Origin: Devosia sp.
Lineage (GTDB): Bacteria; Pseudomonadota; Alphaproteobacteria; Rhizobiales; Devosiaceae
Reading direction: 5' to 3'
Assembly (NCBI GenBank): GCA_016713105.1
Contig: JADJPS010000020.1
Location: 124,001-188,000 of the forward strand
Length of the DNA: 64,000 bases
The notes beneath the pieces are model-generated. The model worked only from the letters and a program-made list of their open reading frames with translations, was not told where the DNA came from and did not search any database. Position 1 is the stretch's first letter, and every line of letters starts with the position of its first letter. Shown piece after piece: positions 35,117 to 43,998 of this stretch. Position numbers and translations under genes: made by a program.

Positions 35117-35506
35117 TCACTCGTCGTCTTCGTCGTCCGGCACGCGCATCGCGGCCGTGGGCGGCGGTGCCGCCCGGTTCATTTCGGCCGCCGAGCGGAC
35201 GACGTTGAGCACGCCTGCCGCAAAACCGACCATCAGCATCACCAGCATCGCCCAGGGGCCGGTGCCGAGCCACAGATCGAGCAGGTAACCCATACCCGCG
35301 CCGACCAGGATGGCCGCAATGAATTCCGACCCGAGCCGCAAGCCGCGGCTGAGGCCACTCATGTCGCGGACGGCGGTGGTCGTCACCTTGTCGTCCGCTA
35401 CATTCGCCTCGGCCCTTGCCCGCGCAATCCGCGCGGCGAGATCCGAAGTCAGAGGCTCACGCTTGCCATCGCTCTGGGGGCGCTTGGTGTCGCGCGGTTG
35501 GTTCAT
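35117..35506 (-). CDS. atpI: ATP synthase accessory protein I
   Basis: First gene of the F0 operon, 129 residues from the ATG at 35506; an open extension to 35671 does not look coding. It has a charged N-terminus, two membrane helices separated by GMGYLLDLWLGTGPW, and an acidic tail (PDDEDDE). AtpI is thought to help c-ring assembly and is not part of the finished enzyme. The F1 genes are not in this window, as expected for Hyphomicrobiales. Confidence 0.9.
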   Translation of the reverse strand: MNQPRDTKRPQSDGKREPLTSDLAARIARARAEANVADDKVTTTAVRDMSGLSRGLRLGSEFIAAILVGAGMGYLLDLWLGTGPWAMLVMLMVGFAAGVLNVVRSAAEMNRAAPPPTAAMRVPDDEDDE

Positions 35507-35775
35507 CCCGCTTCCCCTAACGCCTCCGGGCCAAAACTGGAAATGGAGCCCCCGTGAAGTCGCGGGCAACATAGTGGTGCCCCCCAGCAGTGTCAAGGCT
35601 GTGGGCGGGCTGCTAACGCGCTGAAAAAACAGGAGTTTTGTGCAACACAGGCGGATGTGACATTGAGTCATCCGCGACTCCGGCGACCACCTGCGCGGCC
35701 GCCGGGGTAGCTCTCGCCTCCGCCTCGTTCACGCCGTGTCCCGGCGAGCGGCTCCGCGCGTCGCCCTGGGTCGGC

Positions 35776-38700
35776 TCAGCTCGCGACCCGCACCACGTCC
35801 ACGGCGGCCCTGAGGTCCACCGAGACCAGCTGGCTGACGCCCCGTTCGGCCATGGTGACGCCGAACAGCCGATCGACGCGCGCCATGGTGATCGGGTTGT
35901 GGGTGATGACGAGGAAGCGCGTCTCGGTGCGCGCCGTCATGGAGTCGAGCAGGTTGCAGAAGCGCTCGACATTGGCGTCATCGAGCGGTGCGTCGACCTC
36001 GTCGAGCACGCAGATCGGCGCCGGATTGGTGAGGAAGACCGCAAAGATCAGGCTCATGGCGGTAAGCGCCTGCTCGCCGCCAGAGAGCAGCGTCATGGTC
36101 GAGGGCTTCTTGCCCGGCGGCCGCGCGATGATTTCGAGCCCGGCTTCCAGCGGATCGTCGCTCTCGACGAACTGCAGTTCCGCCGTGCCGCCGCCGAACA
36201 GCGAGGTGAACAGCTCCTGGAAATAGCCGTTGACCTTGTCGAAGGCCTCGCTGAGGCGGGCCCGGCCCTCGCGGTTGAGGCTCTGGATGCCGGCGCGGAG
36301 CTTGGCGATGGCGGCGATCAGGTCGTCGCGGTCGGTGACCATCAGCTCGAGCTTCTCGCGCACCCCCTCGGCTTCCGTCTCGGCACCGAGATTGACCCCG
36401 CCGAGCCGTTCGCGCTCGGCCTTGAGTCGCTCCACCTGCTGCTCGACCTGGGCTTCCTGCGGCAGCGCGTGCTCGGGACGGATGCCGGCGAGCTGCGCCG
36501 TCTGGGCAGCGGAGATGGCAAGCGTCTCGTGCACGGTGCGCTCGATCTGGTGGCGTTGTGCCGTCAGCCCGCTGATCCGTTCCTCGAGCCGCGCCAGTTC
36601 GGCGCGGAACCCGGCGAGGGCCTCGGCGGCGAGACGCTGCGCCCGGTCCGCCGCGCGGTAGCGTTCGGTACCAAGGGCGAGCGCGTCGGTGCTGCCCTGG
36701 TGAACTTCACGCGCCGCGGCAATCTGCCGGTCGAGGTCCTGCCGGCGCTCGACCAGGCCCTCGGGCGAGGCATCGAGGGCCGCAAGCTGCGTGGCGACTT
36801 CCCCGGCACGCGCCTCGAGCGTGGCGAGTTGCTCGGCCGCGCCGTCGCGGCGGCGCTGCGAGGCGGCGATATCATTGCCGAGCTGGGCCAGGCGGCTGTC
36901 GCGCAGCCGGGCGATGGATTCGAACTGGCCGAGTTGCAGCCGCGCCGCCTCGGCCGTCCGGCGCAGTTCGGAGAGGCGCGCCTGCCGCGCACCAGCCAGC
37001 GCCGCAGCATCCGCCTCGTCGGCGAGGCCGGCGAGCCCGCGTTCGGCCTCGGCCACCGCCGCCGCGGCTTCCGCAAGGCCCGTGGCGAGCCGGGCCCGGG
37101 TCTCCTCGAGCGCGGCCTGGCGGGTGGTCAATTCGCTGAGGGCGCGCTGCGCCTTGTCGAGTTCGGCCTGGGCGAGACCGATGTCGCGCTGCGCCAGCCG
37201 CCACGCCTCGCGCCGCGCCTTCTCGTTCCCCCGTGCCAAGCCGAGGGCCTCGGCAAGACCGGCCGCGTCGGCCCGGCGACGGTTGCGATCGGCGCGTGCC
37301 GCCTCGATCTCGGCACCCAGATCGGCGAGCCGGTTGCGCTGCGCCAGCCGCTCGGCCGCGGCAGTCGGCGCATCGGCGGCCGCGGCGAGCCCATCCCAGC
37401 GCCACAACGCGCCCTCGCGGGTGACGAGCCGCTGGCCGGGACGCAGCTGACCCAGCAATGCCGGAGCGGCCGCGGCCTCGACCAGCCCGACCTGCGCCAG
37501 CCGGCGGGTGAGCAGGGGGCTGCCCGAAACAAACCGGGAGAGCGGCTCCACGCCGGCCGGCAAGTCCGGATCGTCTTCGCCCGCCACTGCGGTCCAGTGC
37601 AGCGGCGCGCGGCTGTCGGTCGAGGCCTCGAGGTCATCGCCGAGCGCCGCGCCGAGGGCCGTCTCGTGGCCTGGCACCACCGTGAGTTGATCGACGATGG
37701 CGGGCCACTTGCGCGTGCCGCCATGATCGAGGATGCGGGTGAGCGTCTGCGCTTCGGCCTCGAGCCGGTTGAGAGCCGTCTCGAGCCGCTGCAACTCGGG
37801 TCCGAGGGCATCGGCAGCCTGCTGCGCCGCGCCGGCTTCCGCTTCGGCCGCGATCGCATCGGCCTCGGCGGCGGCGGCCCTGGTCCGGGCCGCCTCGAGC
37901 GCCTCGCGGCGGGCGGCCTGGGTGGCGTCGGCATTGAGCGTCGCAGCCAGCCGTTCGGCCTCGCGGGCCAGATCCGCGACCTGGGTTTCGAGCCGCTGTG
38001 CGCGCCCCCGGGCGTCGGCCAGTGCCCGTTCGGCAGCGGTACGGCGCGCCCGCAACTGCGCCAGGGCGTCGGCGGCGGCACGGGCATCGGCCTCGGCCGA
38101 CGCGACCTCGGCCCCGGCGGTCACCGCAGCGGCACGAGCCGCCTCGAGCGCCTGCCGCTCGCGGCCCGCCTCCGCCTCGAGCTGCGCCCGCTCCTCCTCG
38201 GCGAGGCGCACGGCCGCTTCGCCCTCGTGCACCAGGACGCGCTCGCGCTCGGCGTCCTGTCCGATCTGGGTCAGGCGTTCGCCGAGTTCGCGGCGGCGCG
38301 CCTCGGCGCGGCGCGCCTCGGTGTCGAGCTGCTCGGCGAGGATGGTCAGCCGCTGCAGGGCGGCGCCTGCCGCGGCCTCCGCCTCCGCGCAGCGGCACCA
38401 GCGCCCTGTCGGCGAGGAACAGCACCTTCTGCGCCTTCGAGCTCGACATGCTGGGCGTCGGCGAGTTCGCGTACGGCGCGGGCCTGCGCCGCCTCCGCAT
38501 CCTTTTCGGCGAAGCGCGCCGCGATCCAGCGCAGATGGAACAGCGTCGCCTCGGCCCGTCGGATATCGCCGGAGAGCGCCTTGTAGCGCACCGCGAGGCG
38601 TGCCTGCCGCTTCAGCGCATCGAGCTGCTGCTCGACCTGCGCAATGATGTCGTCGACGCGCTCGAGGTTCTGCTCGGCGGCGCGCAGCCGCAGTTCGGCC

Positions 38701-39237
38701 TCGTGCCGCCGGGAGTGGAGACCGGAAATGCCGGCAGCCTCCTCGAGCAGGGCGCGCCGCTGCTGCGGCTTGGCCGCGATCAGTTCGCCGATCTGGCCCT
38801 GGCGGACGAGCGCCGGCGAATGCGCGCCGGTCGAGGCATCGGCGAACAGCAACTGCACGTCGCGGGCCCTGACCTCGCGGCCGTTGACGCGGTAGACCGA
38901 GCCCTGCTCGCGCTCGATCCGGCGCGTCACCTCGAGCACGTCGGCAGTGTTGAGCGGGGCGGGCGCGGTGCGGTCGGAATTGTCGAGGACGAGCGTGACT
39001 TCCGCGGTGTTCCGCGCTCGGGCGGCCGGCCGAGCCCGAGAAGATGACGTCGTCCATGCCCGAGGCGCGCATCGCCTTGTACGAGCTTTCGCCCATCACC
39101 CAGCGCAGCGCCTCGACCAGATTGGACTTGCCGCAGCCATTGGGGCCGACGACACCGGACAGCCCAGGCTCGAGGTGGAGCTCGGTCTGGTCGCAGAAGG
39201 ACTTGAAGCCGGTAAGCTTGAGGCGCACGAATTTCAT
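35776..39237 (-). pseudogene. smc: Chromosome segregation protein SMC with three +1 frameshifts
   Basis: SMC ATPase that organises and segregates the chromosome. From ATG 39237 the head begins normally (LTGFKSFCDQTEL, Walker A GPNGCGKSN). The coding frame then shifts near 39010-39020, again near 38425-38440 and again near 38385, each by +1, so the third shift restores the first frame. Between shifts the protein is clearly SMC (TLVLDNSDR, VYRVNGREVRARDVQLLFAD, QGQIGELIAAKPQQRR). The rest, with coiled coils, hinge, LLSGGEQALTAMSL and DEVDAPLDD, is intact to 35776. Removing one G from a GG pair at each site gives one continuous protein of about 1152 residues, normal for the family. Sequencing error is the simplest reading. 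Confidence 0.85.
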
Positions 39238-39261
39238 CGCACGCACCGCAGGCGTGTCGCG

Positions 39262-39957
39262 TCAGGCCAGCAGTGGATCGATCTCGGCCCTGAGCGCCTC
39301 AAGCGACTTTTCCCCGTCGAGCATCTTGCCGTTGACATAGAAGGTCGGGGTGCCCTGCAGCTTGAACTCGTTCAGCGCCTGGTCCCGCAGCTTTTCCAGT
39401 CCCTGGTAGAGGGTCTGATTCGTCAAGGCGGCGTCGTAGCTTTCCCGGGTGAAACCCAGCTGCTGGGCGACTATGAACATCGCGTCGGCCGGCTTGTCGG
39501 ACGCCGCCCACTGCGCCTGGGTCTTGAAGAAGGTGTCGAGCACATCGTGGTACTTGGCCTCGCCGGCGGCCTCGGCCAGCATGAACACGACCGCGTCGAG
39601 CACGTTGCGCATGAACGGGCGCGGGATGAACTGGATCTTGTTGGTGTCGATGTATTCCGCCTTGATCTGCGGATAGACGTCGAGCGCGAACGCCTTGCAG
39701 TGTGGGCAGGTCGGCGACAGGTACTCGATCATCACCACCCTGGCATCGTTGGCTCCGAGCGGATGATCCTTGACGTCGCCGGCCGGCGCCATCAGCCTGG
39801 CGACGTCGAACTGGGCGCCCGGTGCCGGAGCCGGCAGCGCCCCCTCGACGGCCGAGGCGGTTTCGGTGCGGCCGCCGAGGAAGTACCAGCCGGCACCCGC
39901 GGCCGCCACCACCGCGGCCGCGCCGGTTCCGATGAGGATGTTGCGACGGTTGGCCAC
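39262..39957 (-). CDS. DsbA family thiol oxidoreductase (thioredoxin fold)
   Basis: A periplasmic protein of about 231 residues from a GTG at 39957, with a Tat-like or ordinary signal anchor (NRRNILIGTGAAAVVAAAG). The redox motif is CPHC (C84, C87) in YLSPTCPHCKAF. The cis-proline loop is LQGTPTFYVNG. It probably forms or repairs disulfides in envelope proteins. It lies 24 bp upstream of smc and downstream of DUF721, a fixed gene order in Hyphomicrobiales. Confidence 0.9.
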   Translation of the reverse strand: MANRRNILIGTGAAAVVAAAGAGWYFLGGRTETASAVEGALPAPAPGAQFDVARLMAPAGDVKDHPLGANDARVVMIEYLSPTCPHCKAFALDVYPQIKAEYIDTNKIQFIPRPFMRNVLDAVVFMLAEAAGEAKYHDVLDTFFKTQAQWAASDKPADAMFIVAQQLGFTRESYDAALTNQTLYQGLEKLRDQALNEFKLQGTPTFYVNGKMLDGEKSLEALRAEIDPLLA

Positions 39958-40041
39958 TGCAGAACTCCGTTTTCGTTTCACCGCGATATATGAGTTTAGC
40001 TCAGGCGCGGCAAGCGCAACCCCCATGAACATTCCGCGATC

Positions 40042-40560
40042 CTAGCGCTTGCCGCCCCGGGCGATGGCCTGGCCCAGCCGGCGGAGCGCGTCGCGCATTT
40101 CGGCATCCTCGACCCGCTCGACCGTGCGCGCGATGCGAGCGCGGGAGACCTCGGCGAGCGCGACGGCCGGTTGGGGCGTCGGTTCGGCCCGGGCCCGGAA
40201 CGGCTCGGCGCTGAGCCGCACCTGGCCGACGAGGACGTAGCCAAAATAGCGGTTGACCGCCTGCACGATGCGCTGGCCCTCATGCGCGAGCGCCAGCGCA
40301 TGGCCGGGATGGCAGCGCAGCACCAGCGTCGCGCCCTCGGCGCCCCTTTCGCCGCGCGGCCAGACCAGCTTGTCGGGCTGGGCCACCTCGCCGTAGGGCG
40401 GCGGCGCCATGGCGCTCCAGTGGATGAGGATGTCGCGGCTGGCAAAGCCGCGCCTCCTGAACACCGGATCGAGCGCGCCGCCCAGCGCTTCGCCGATCCC
40501 GACGGCGCGGTTGAGGCGCCGGGGCGCCGCTTCGTCCTTGCTCTTCGCACTGCGCGCCAC
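40042..40560 (-). CDS. DUF721 (DciA-like) protein
   Basis: A 172-residue protein of the DUF721 family, related to DciA, the helicase loader/operator of many bacteria. The N-terminal KH-like half has DPVFRRRGFASRDIL and the W of WSAMAPPPYGEVAQPDKLVWPRG (quoted in parts). The C-terminal helix ends DAEMRDALRRLGQAIA. A helicase role is inferred from the family. It is divergent from mutY, with 56 bp between the starts. Confidence 0.85.
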   Translation of the reverse strand: MARSAKSKDEAAPRRLNRAVGIGEALGGALDPVFRRRGFASRDILIHWSAMAPPPYGEVAQPDKLVWPRGERGAEGATLVLRCHPGHALALAHEGQRIVQAVNRYFGYVLVGQVRLSAEPFRARAEPTPQPAVALAEVSRARIARTVERVEDAEMRDALRRLGQAIARGGKR

Positions 40561-40616
40561 TGCACAAATTCCATCGCCGCTTGCGCCCGGCGCCGCGGGG
40601 CGGCATCAGATCGGCC

Positions 40617-41681
40617 ATGCCGACCGAAACGCCCTCATCCGATCCCGTGCCGCTCGATGCGGCTGCCGTGCTGGCCTGGTACGGCCGGCACGCCCGCACT
40701 CTAGCATGGCGCGTGGCGCCGGGGGATAGGGCACGGGGGCGGGCGGCCGATCCCTATCGGGTCTGGCTCAGCGAGGTGATGCTGCAGCAGACGACGGTCG
40801 CCGCGGTAGGGCGGTATTTCGCCCGTTTCACCGCGCTCTGGCCGACCGTCGCCGATCTGGCGGCAGCGCCGCTCGATGCGGTGCTGGTCGAGTGGGCCGG
40901 GCTCGGCTACTACGCGCGGGCCCGGAACCTCCACGCCTGCGCCGTTGCGGTGGTCGAGCGGCATGGCGGTCGCTTCCCGTCGCGCTCCGAAGACCTGCTG
41001 ACGCTGCCCGGAATCGGGCCCTATACCGCCGCCGCGATTGCCGCGATCTGTGCCGACGAGCCGGTGGCAGTGGTCGACGGCAATGTCGACCGCGTGGTGG
41101 CGCGCTATCTGGCGCTCGAACTGCCGGTGCGCGAGGCCAAGGACCTGGTGCGGGAGACGGTGCAGCAGGCGGTGCCGGCGCGGGCCGGCGATTTCGCCCA
41201 GGCGCTGATGGACCTGGGCGCCACGATCTGCGCGCCGCGCAGGGCGCTGTGCATGCTGTGTCCGCTGGAGCCGGGGTGCCGCGGGGCAAGGCGCAATCCG
41301 CTGCACTATCCGGTGAGGCCGGAGAAGGCCGAGCGGCCGACGCGCCACGGCCATGCCTTCGTGATCCGCGACGGCGCCGGCGACGTCTACCTGCGGACCC
41401 GGCCCGGCAAGGGGCTGCTCGCCAGGATGACCGAGACGCCAGGCACCGAGTGGGTCGCGACCCCGACGGCGCCGGACTTTCCGATTTCTGCCGGTTGGCG
41501 ACGGATCGCGGAGGTCGTGCACGTCTTCACCCATTTCCGGCTCGAACTCGTGGTGTGGACGGCGGTTGCGGCAGAACCGGAACGCCTCGCCGACGGCTGG
41601 TGGGCCTCACCCGGCGAACTCGGCGCCGAGGCGTTGCCCAGCCTGTTCCGCAAGGTGCTGGCCGCGGCGGGGGTGGAGTAG
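40617..41681 (+). CDS. mutY: Adenine DNA glycosylase MutY
   Basis: Removes adenine mispaired with 8-oxoguanine. It has 354 residues from the ATG at 40617. WLSEVMLQQTTV carries the catalytic glutamate. The helix-hairpin-helix LPGIGPYTAAAI is followed by VVDGNVDRVVAR with the catalytic aspartate. The iron-sulfur ligands are C205, C212, C215 and C221 (C-x6-C-x2-C-x5-C). The C-terminal NUDIX-like domain, which recognises 8-oxoG, is present. Confidence 0.96.
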   Translation: MPTETPSSDPVPLDAAAVLAWYGRHARTLAWRVAPGDRARGRAADPYRVWLSEVMLQQTTVAAVGRYFARFTALWPTVADLAAAPLDAVLVEWAGLGYYARARNLHACAVAVVERHGGRFPSRSEDLLTLPGIGPYTAAAIAAICADEPVAVVDGNVDRVVARYLALELPVREAKDLVRETVQQAVPARAGDFAQALMDLGATICAPRRALCMLCPLEPGCRGARRNPLHYPVRPEKAERPTRHGHAFVIRDGAGDVYLRTRPGKGLLARMTETPGTEWVATPTAPDFPISAGWRRIAEVVHVFTHFRLELVVWTAVAAEPERLADGWWASPGELGAEALPSLFRKVLAAAGVE

Positions 41682-41691
41682 TGGAAAGGGT

Positions 41692-41721
41692 GCCGCCGGC
41701 ACCCTGGGGGGTGCCGGCGGC
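41692..41721. terminator. 12-bp perfect hairpin between convergent mutY and ccrM
   Basis: GCCGCCGGCACC (41692-41703) and GGTGCCGGCGGC (41710-41721) are perfect inverted repeats with a 6-nt loop. It lies in the 71-bp space between convergent stop codons. There is no T tract on either side, so termination, if it occurs, may need Rho or other factors. Confidence 0.5.
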
Positions 41722-41752
41722 GAGCGCAGCCTGATTGAATTGGAGGTCAGGT

Positions 41753-42886
41753 TCAGGCCGAAAGGCGTTCCATCTGGGCGCGCACCTGCGCGCGAAAAGT
41801 ATCGATCGGGGCGAGCCGGCTACCCTCGCGGGCGTGCCAGAAGGTCCAGCCGTTGCAGGCCTCCGCCCCCTGCACCAGGGCCCCGACGCGGTGGATCGAG
41901 CCCATGTGGTCGCCCGATACCAGCGAGCCGTCGGCCCGGACCATCGCACGCCAGCGCTGCCGGTCGTCATAGAGTTCGGTACCTGGCGCGATCAGCCCCA
42001 TCTCGACCAGCGACCCGAAGGCGACGCGCGGCGCCTGCCGCTTCGGCACGGTGGTCTCGATGGCCGCGTTGGCGTAGGGCCTGATCTGCGCGATGCGCTT
42101 CAGTGCCCCGGCGACATAGCCGTCCTCGCGCTCGATGCCGATGAAGTGACGCCCGAGCTTCTTGGCCACGGCGCCGGTGGTGCCGGTGCCGAAGAACGGG
42201 TCGAGCACCACGTCGCCGGGCCGGGTCGTGGCGCTCAGGACGCGGTAGAGCAGGGCCTCCGGCTTCTGCGTGGGATGGAGCTTGTCGTCCTGCTCATCCT
42301 TGAGACGTTCGGCGCCGGTGCAGATCGGGAACAGCCAGTCCGAGCGCATCTGCACATCGTCATTGCCGAGCTTCATCTGCTCGTAATTGAAGGTGACGCG
42401 GCTATCGCGGCTCTTGGAGGCCCAGATCAGCGTCTCGTGCGCATTGGTGAAGCGCGTGCCGCGGAAGTTCGGCATCGGGTTGGCCTTGCGCCAGACGATG
42501 TCGTTGAGCATCCAGAAGCCGAGATCCTGCAGCGCCGCGCCGACGCGGAAGATGTTGTGGTAGGAGCCGATGACCCAGATCGCGCCGTGCGGCTTCAGGA
42601 CGCGGCGGGCCGCCTTGAGCCAGGCGCGGGTGAAGTCGTCGTAGTGGGCGAAGCTGTCGAACTTGTCCCAGGCGTCGTCGACGCCATCGACGCGGGACTG
42701 GTCGGGACGGGTCAGGCCCTGCTCGAGCTGCAGGTTGTAAGGCGGATCAGCGAAGACGAGATCAACGGAGCCGGCCGGCAAACCGTTCATGTGGGCGATG
42801 CAATCGCCCACAAGAATGGTGTCGATCGGGAGCCTGGAGCCCCCATCCGCATTGGCGGAATCCGCCATACGCGCGGTACGCAACAT
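41753..42886 (-). CDS. ccrM: Cell-cycle DNA adenine methyltransferase CcrM (GANTC)
   Basis: Beta-class N6-adenine methyltransferase of 377 residues. DPPY (47-50, in FADPPYNLQL) precedes the AdoMet motif FFGTGTTG (about 231-238). GAIWVIGSYHNIFRVG and DIVWRKANPMPNFRGTRFTNAHE match CcrM, which methylates GANTC late in the cell cycle. The C-terminal DNA-recognition domain ends GSIHRVGALVQGAEACNGWTFWH. A second possible start, ATG 42868, would remove six residues. Two CtrA boxes lie upstream, as expected for cell-cycle control. A GANTC site (42858-42862) lies just inside the gene. Confidence 0.95.
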   Translation of the reverse strand: MLRTARMADSANADGGSRLPIDTILVGDCIAHMNGLPAGSVDLVFADPPYNLQLEQGLTRPDQSRVDGVDDAWDKFDSFAHYDDFTRAWLKAARRVLKPHGAIWVIGSYHNIFRVGAALQDLGFWMLNDIVWRKANPMPNFRGTRFTNAHETLIWASKSRDSRVTFNYEQMKLGNDDVQMRSDWLFPICTGAERLKDEQDDKLHPTQKPEALLYRVLSATTRPGDVVLDPFFGTGTTGAVAKKLGRHFIGIEREDGYVAGALKRIAQIRPYANAAIETTVPKRQAPRVAFGSLVEMGLIAPGTELYDDRQRWRAMVRADGSLVSGDHMGSIHRVGALVQGAEACNGWTFWHAREGSRLAPIDTFRAQVRAQMERLSA

Positions 42887-42937
42887 CTACTCGAACCCTG
42901 ACGCAGCACTAACGGGATCGGTTGTAAGGTGTTAGGG

Positions 42938-42952
42938 TTAAAGGGAATTTAA
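42938..42952. promoter_or_regulatory. CtrA box 1 upstream of ccrM
   Basis: TTAA-N7-TTAA, an exact match to the full CtrA consensus, about 52 bp before the upstream ccrM start. CtrA is the alphaproteobacterial cell-cycle response regulator and directly activates ccrM in Caulobacter. Confidence 0.75.
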
Positions 42953-42961
42953 GCCGTTGGG

Positions 42962-42976
42962 TTAAGCGGGAGTTAA
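42962..42976. promoter_or_regulatory. CtrA box 2 upstream of ccrM
   Basis: A second exact TTAA-N7-TTAA, offset 24 bp from box 1. Both are in the 148-bp spacer between the rnhB stop and ccrM start, a region otherwise AT-richer than its flanks. Confidence 0.75.
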
Positions 42977-43034
42977 CGCGCGTGCCTTGCAACGGTCACG
43001 TTGCTGAACGGATCCATCCCGGCACTGTCCGGCC

Positions 43035-43679
43035 TCAGGCGGCAGCGGACCTGGGCCGCTGCGCCGCGGCGCAGGGGGCGAAATCCAGGCGGTGATGGCG
43101 GCCCGGACCATGCGCATCGAGCGCGGCGAGATGCGCCGGCGCGGCGTAGCCCTTGTGGCTCAGAAAGCCGTAGTGCGGCTCCTCGGCATGCATGATCGCG
43201 CACATCCGGTCGCGCGTCACCTTGGCGACGATCGAGGCAGCCGCGATCGACACCGAGCGCCCGTCGCCGCCGACGATCGCCTCGGCCGGGCAGGGCAGGT
43301 CGCGCGGCAGCCGGTTGCCGTCGACGAGGATGTGGTCGGCGGCGCGGCCGAGTCGCAGCACCGCCTGCCGCATCGCCCACAGCGTCGCCTGCAGGATATT
43401 GAGTTCGGCGATGAGCGCGGGCGGCGCCACCGCGATCGACACCGTCGCCGTGGCGAGGATGCGTTCGTAAAGCCCCTCGCGCACCTCGGCCGACAGTTGC
43501 TTGGAATCGTTGAGCCCCGCCGGGATCCCGCGCGGGTTGAGGATCACCGCCGAAACCACCACCGGCCCGGCGAGCGGGCCGCGCCCCGCTTCGTCGACAC
43601 CACAGACGCGGGTGGCGCCGCGGCGCAGCGCGGCGCGCTCGAAAGCGAAATCGGGGACGGTGGGCGAATCGGCAGGCAT
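43035..43679 (-). CDS. rnhB: Ribonuclease HII
   Basis: Removes ribonucleotides and RNA primers from RNA-DNA hybrids. It has 214 residues from the ATG at 43679, which starts a normal RNase HII N-terminus; the open frame up to 43889 is not conserved-looking. CGVDEAGRGPLAGPVV holds the first catalytic acids. LNDSKQLS, DGNRLP and AASIVAKVTRDRM complete the active site. YGFLSHKGYAAPAHLAAL is the C-terminal signature. It is encoded just before ccrM in the same direction but separated by the CtrA-type promoter. Confidence 0.95.
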   Translation of the reverse strand: MPADSPTVPDFAFERAALRRGATRVCGVDEAGRGPLAGPVVVSAVILNPRGIPAGLNDSKQLSAEVREGLYERILATATVSIAVAPPALIAELNILQATLWAMRQAVLRLGRAADHILVDGNRLPRDLPCPAEAIVGGDGRSVSIAAASIVAKVTRDRMCAIMHAEEPHYGFLSHKGYAAPAHLAALDAHGPGRHHRLDFAPCAAAQRPRSAAA

Positions 43680-43856
43680 CAGAGATGCTTGGCCAGAAGC
43701 GGCAACACGGCAAGGGGCGATCGCGCGGCGCCGACGCAGGTCGCATGTGACCACGGGGGCAGTCGATCTGCTGTCGCTCAGGAGGAAGGCTGTCGCATCC
43801 GGGCCTGTGCACCGGCGGGTGGCATACCTCCCTTCTTCCGCGACAATGGCAAGACA

Positions 43857-43901
43857 CCCCTCATCCGCCCTTCGGGCACCTTCTCCCACAGGGGGAGAAG
43901 G
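43857..43901. repeat. Hyphomicrobiales palindromic element
   Basis: CCCCTCATCCGCCC, a small hairpin, then CACCTTCTCCCACAGG and GGGAGAAGG: the well-known CCCTCATCCG...CACCTTCTCCC...GGGAGAAGG element found in very many Hyphomicrobiales genomes. It is upstream of rnhB and downstream of the radical SAM gene. No gene is seen at 43890-43998. Confidence 0.7.
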
Positions 43902-43998
43902 CGTTCCCGACCGCTCTCAACGGCCAAGCGATCGCCCTGACACTGCAGGGGAGCAGGCGGACCCCGGAGGACCGGCGCCCGAACGCACGGGCTGCCGC

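Noticed and set aside
35638..38586. 982-codon plus-strand open frame opposite smc
   Set aside because: Antisense shadow of a GC-rich coiled-coil gene. Its composition mirrors SMC codons and it has no start context.
41753..42886. CcrM as part of a restriction-modification system
   Set aside because: No restriction endonuclease is adjacent, and sequence and CtrA boxes fit the orphan cell-cycle methyltransferase.
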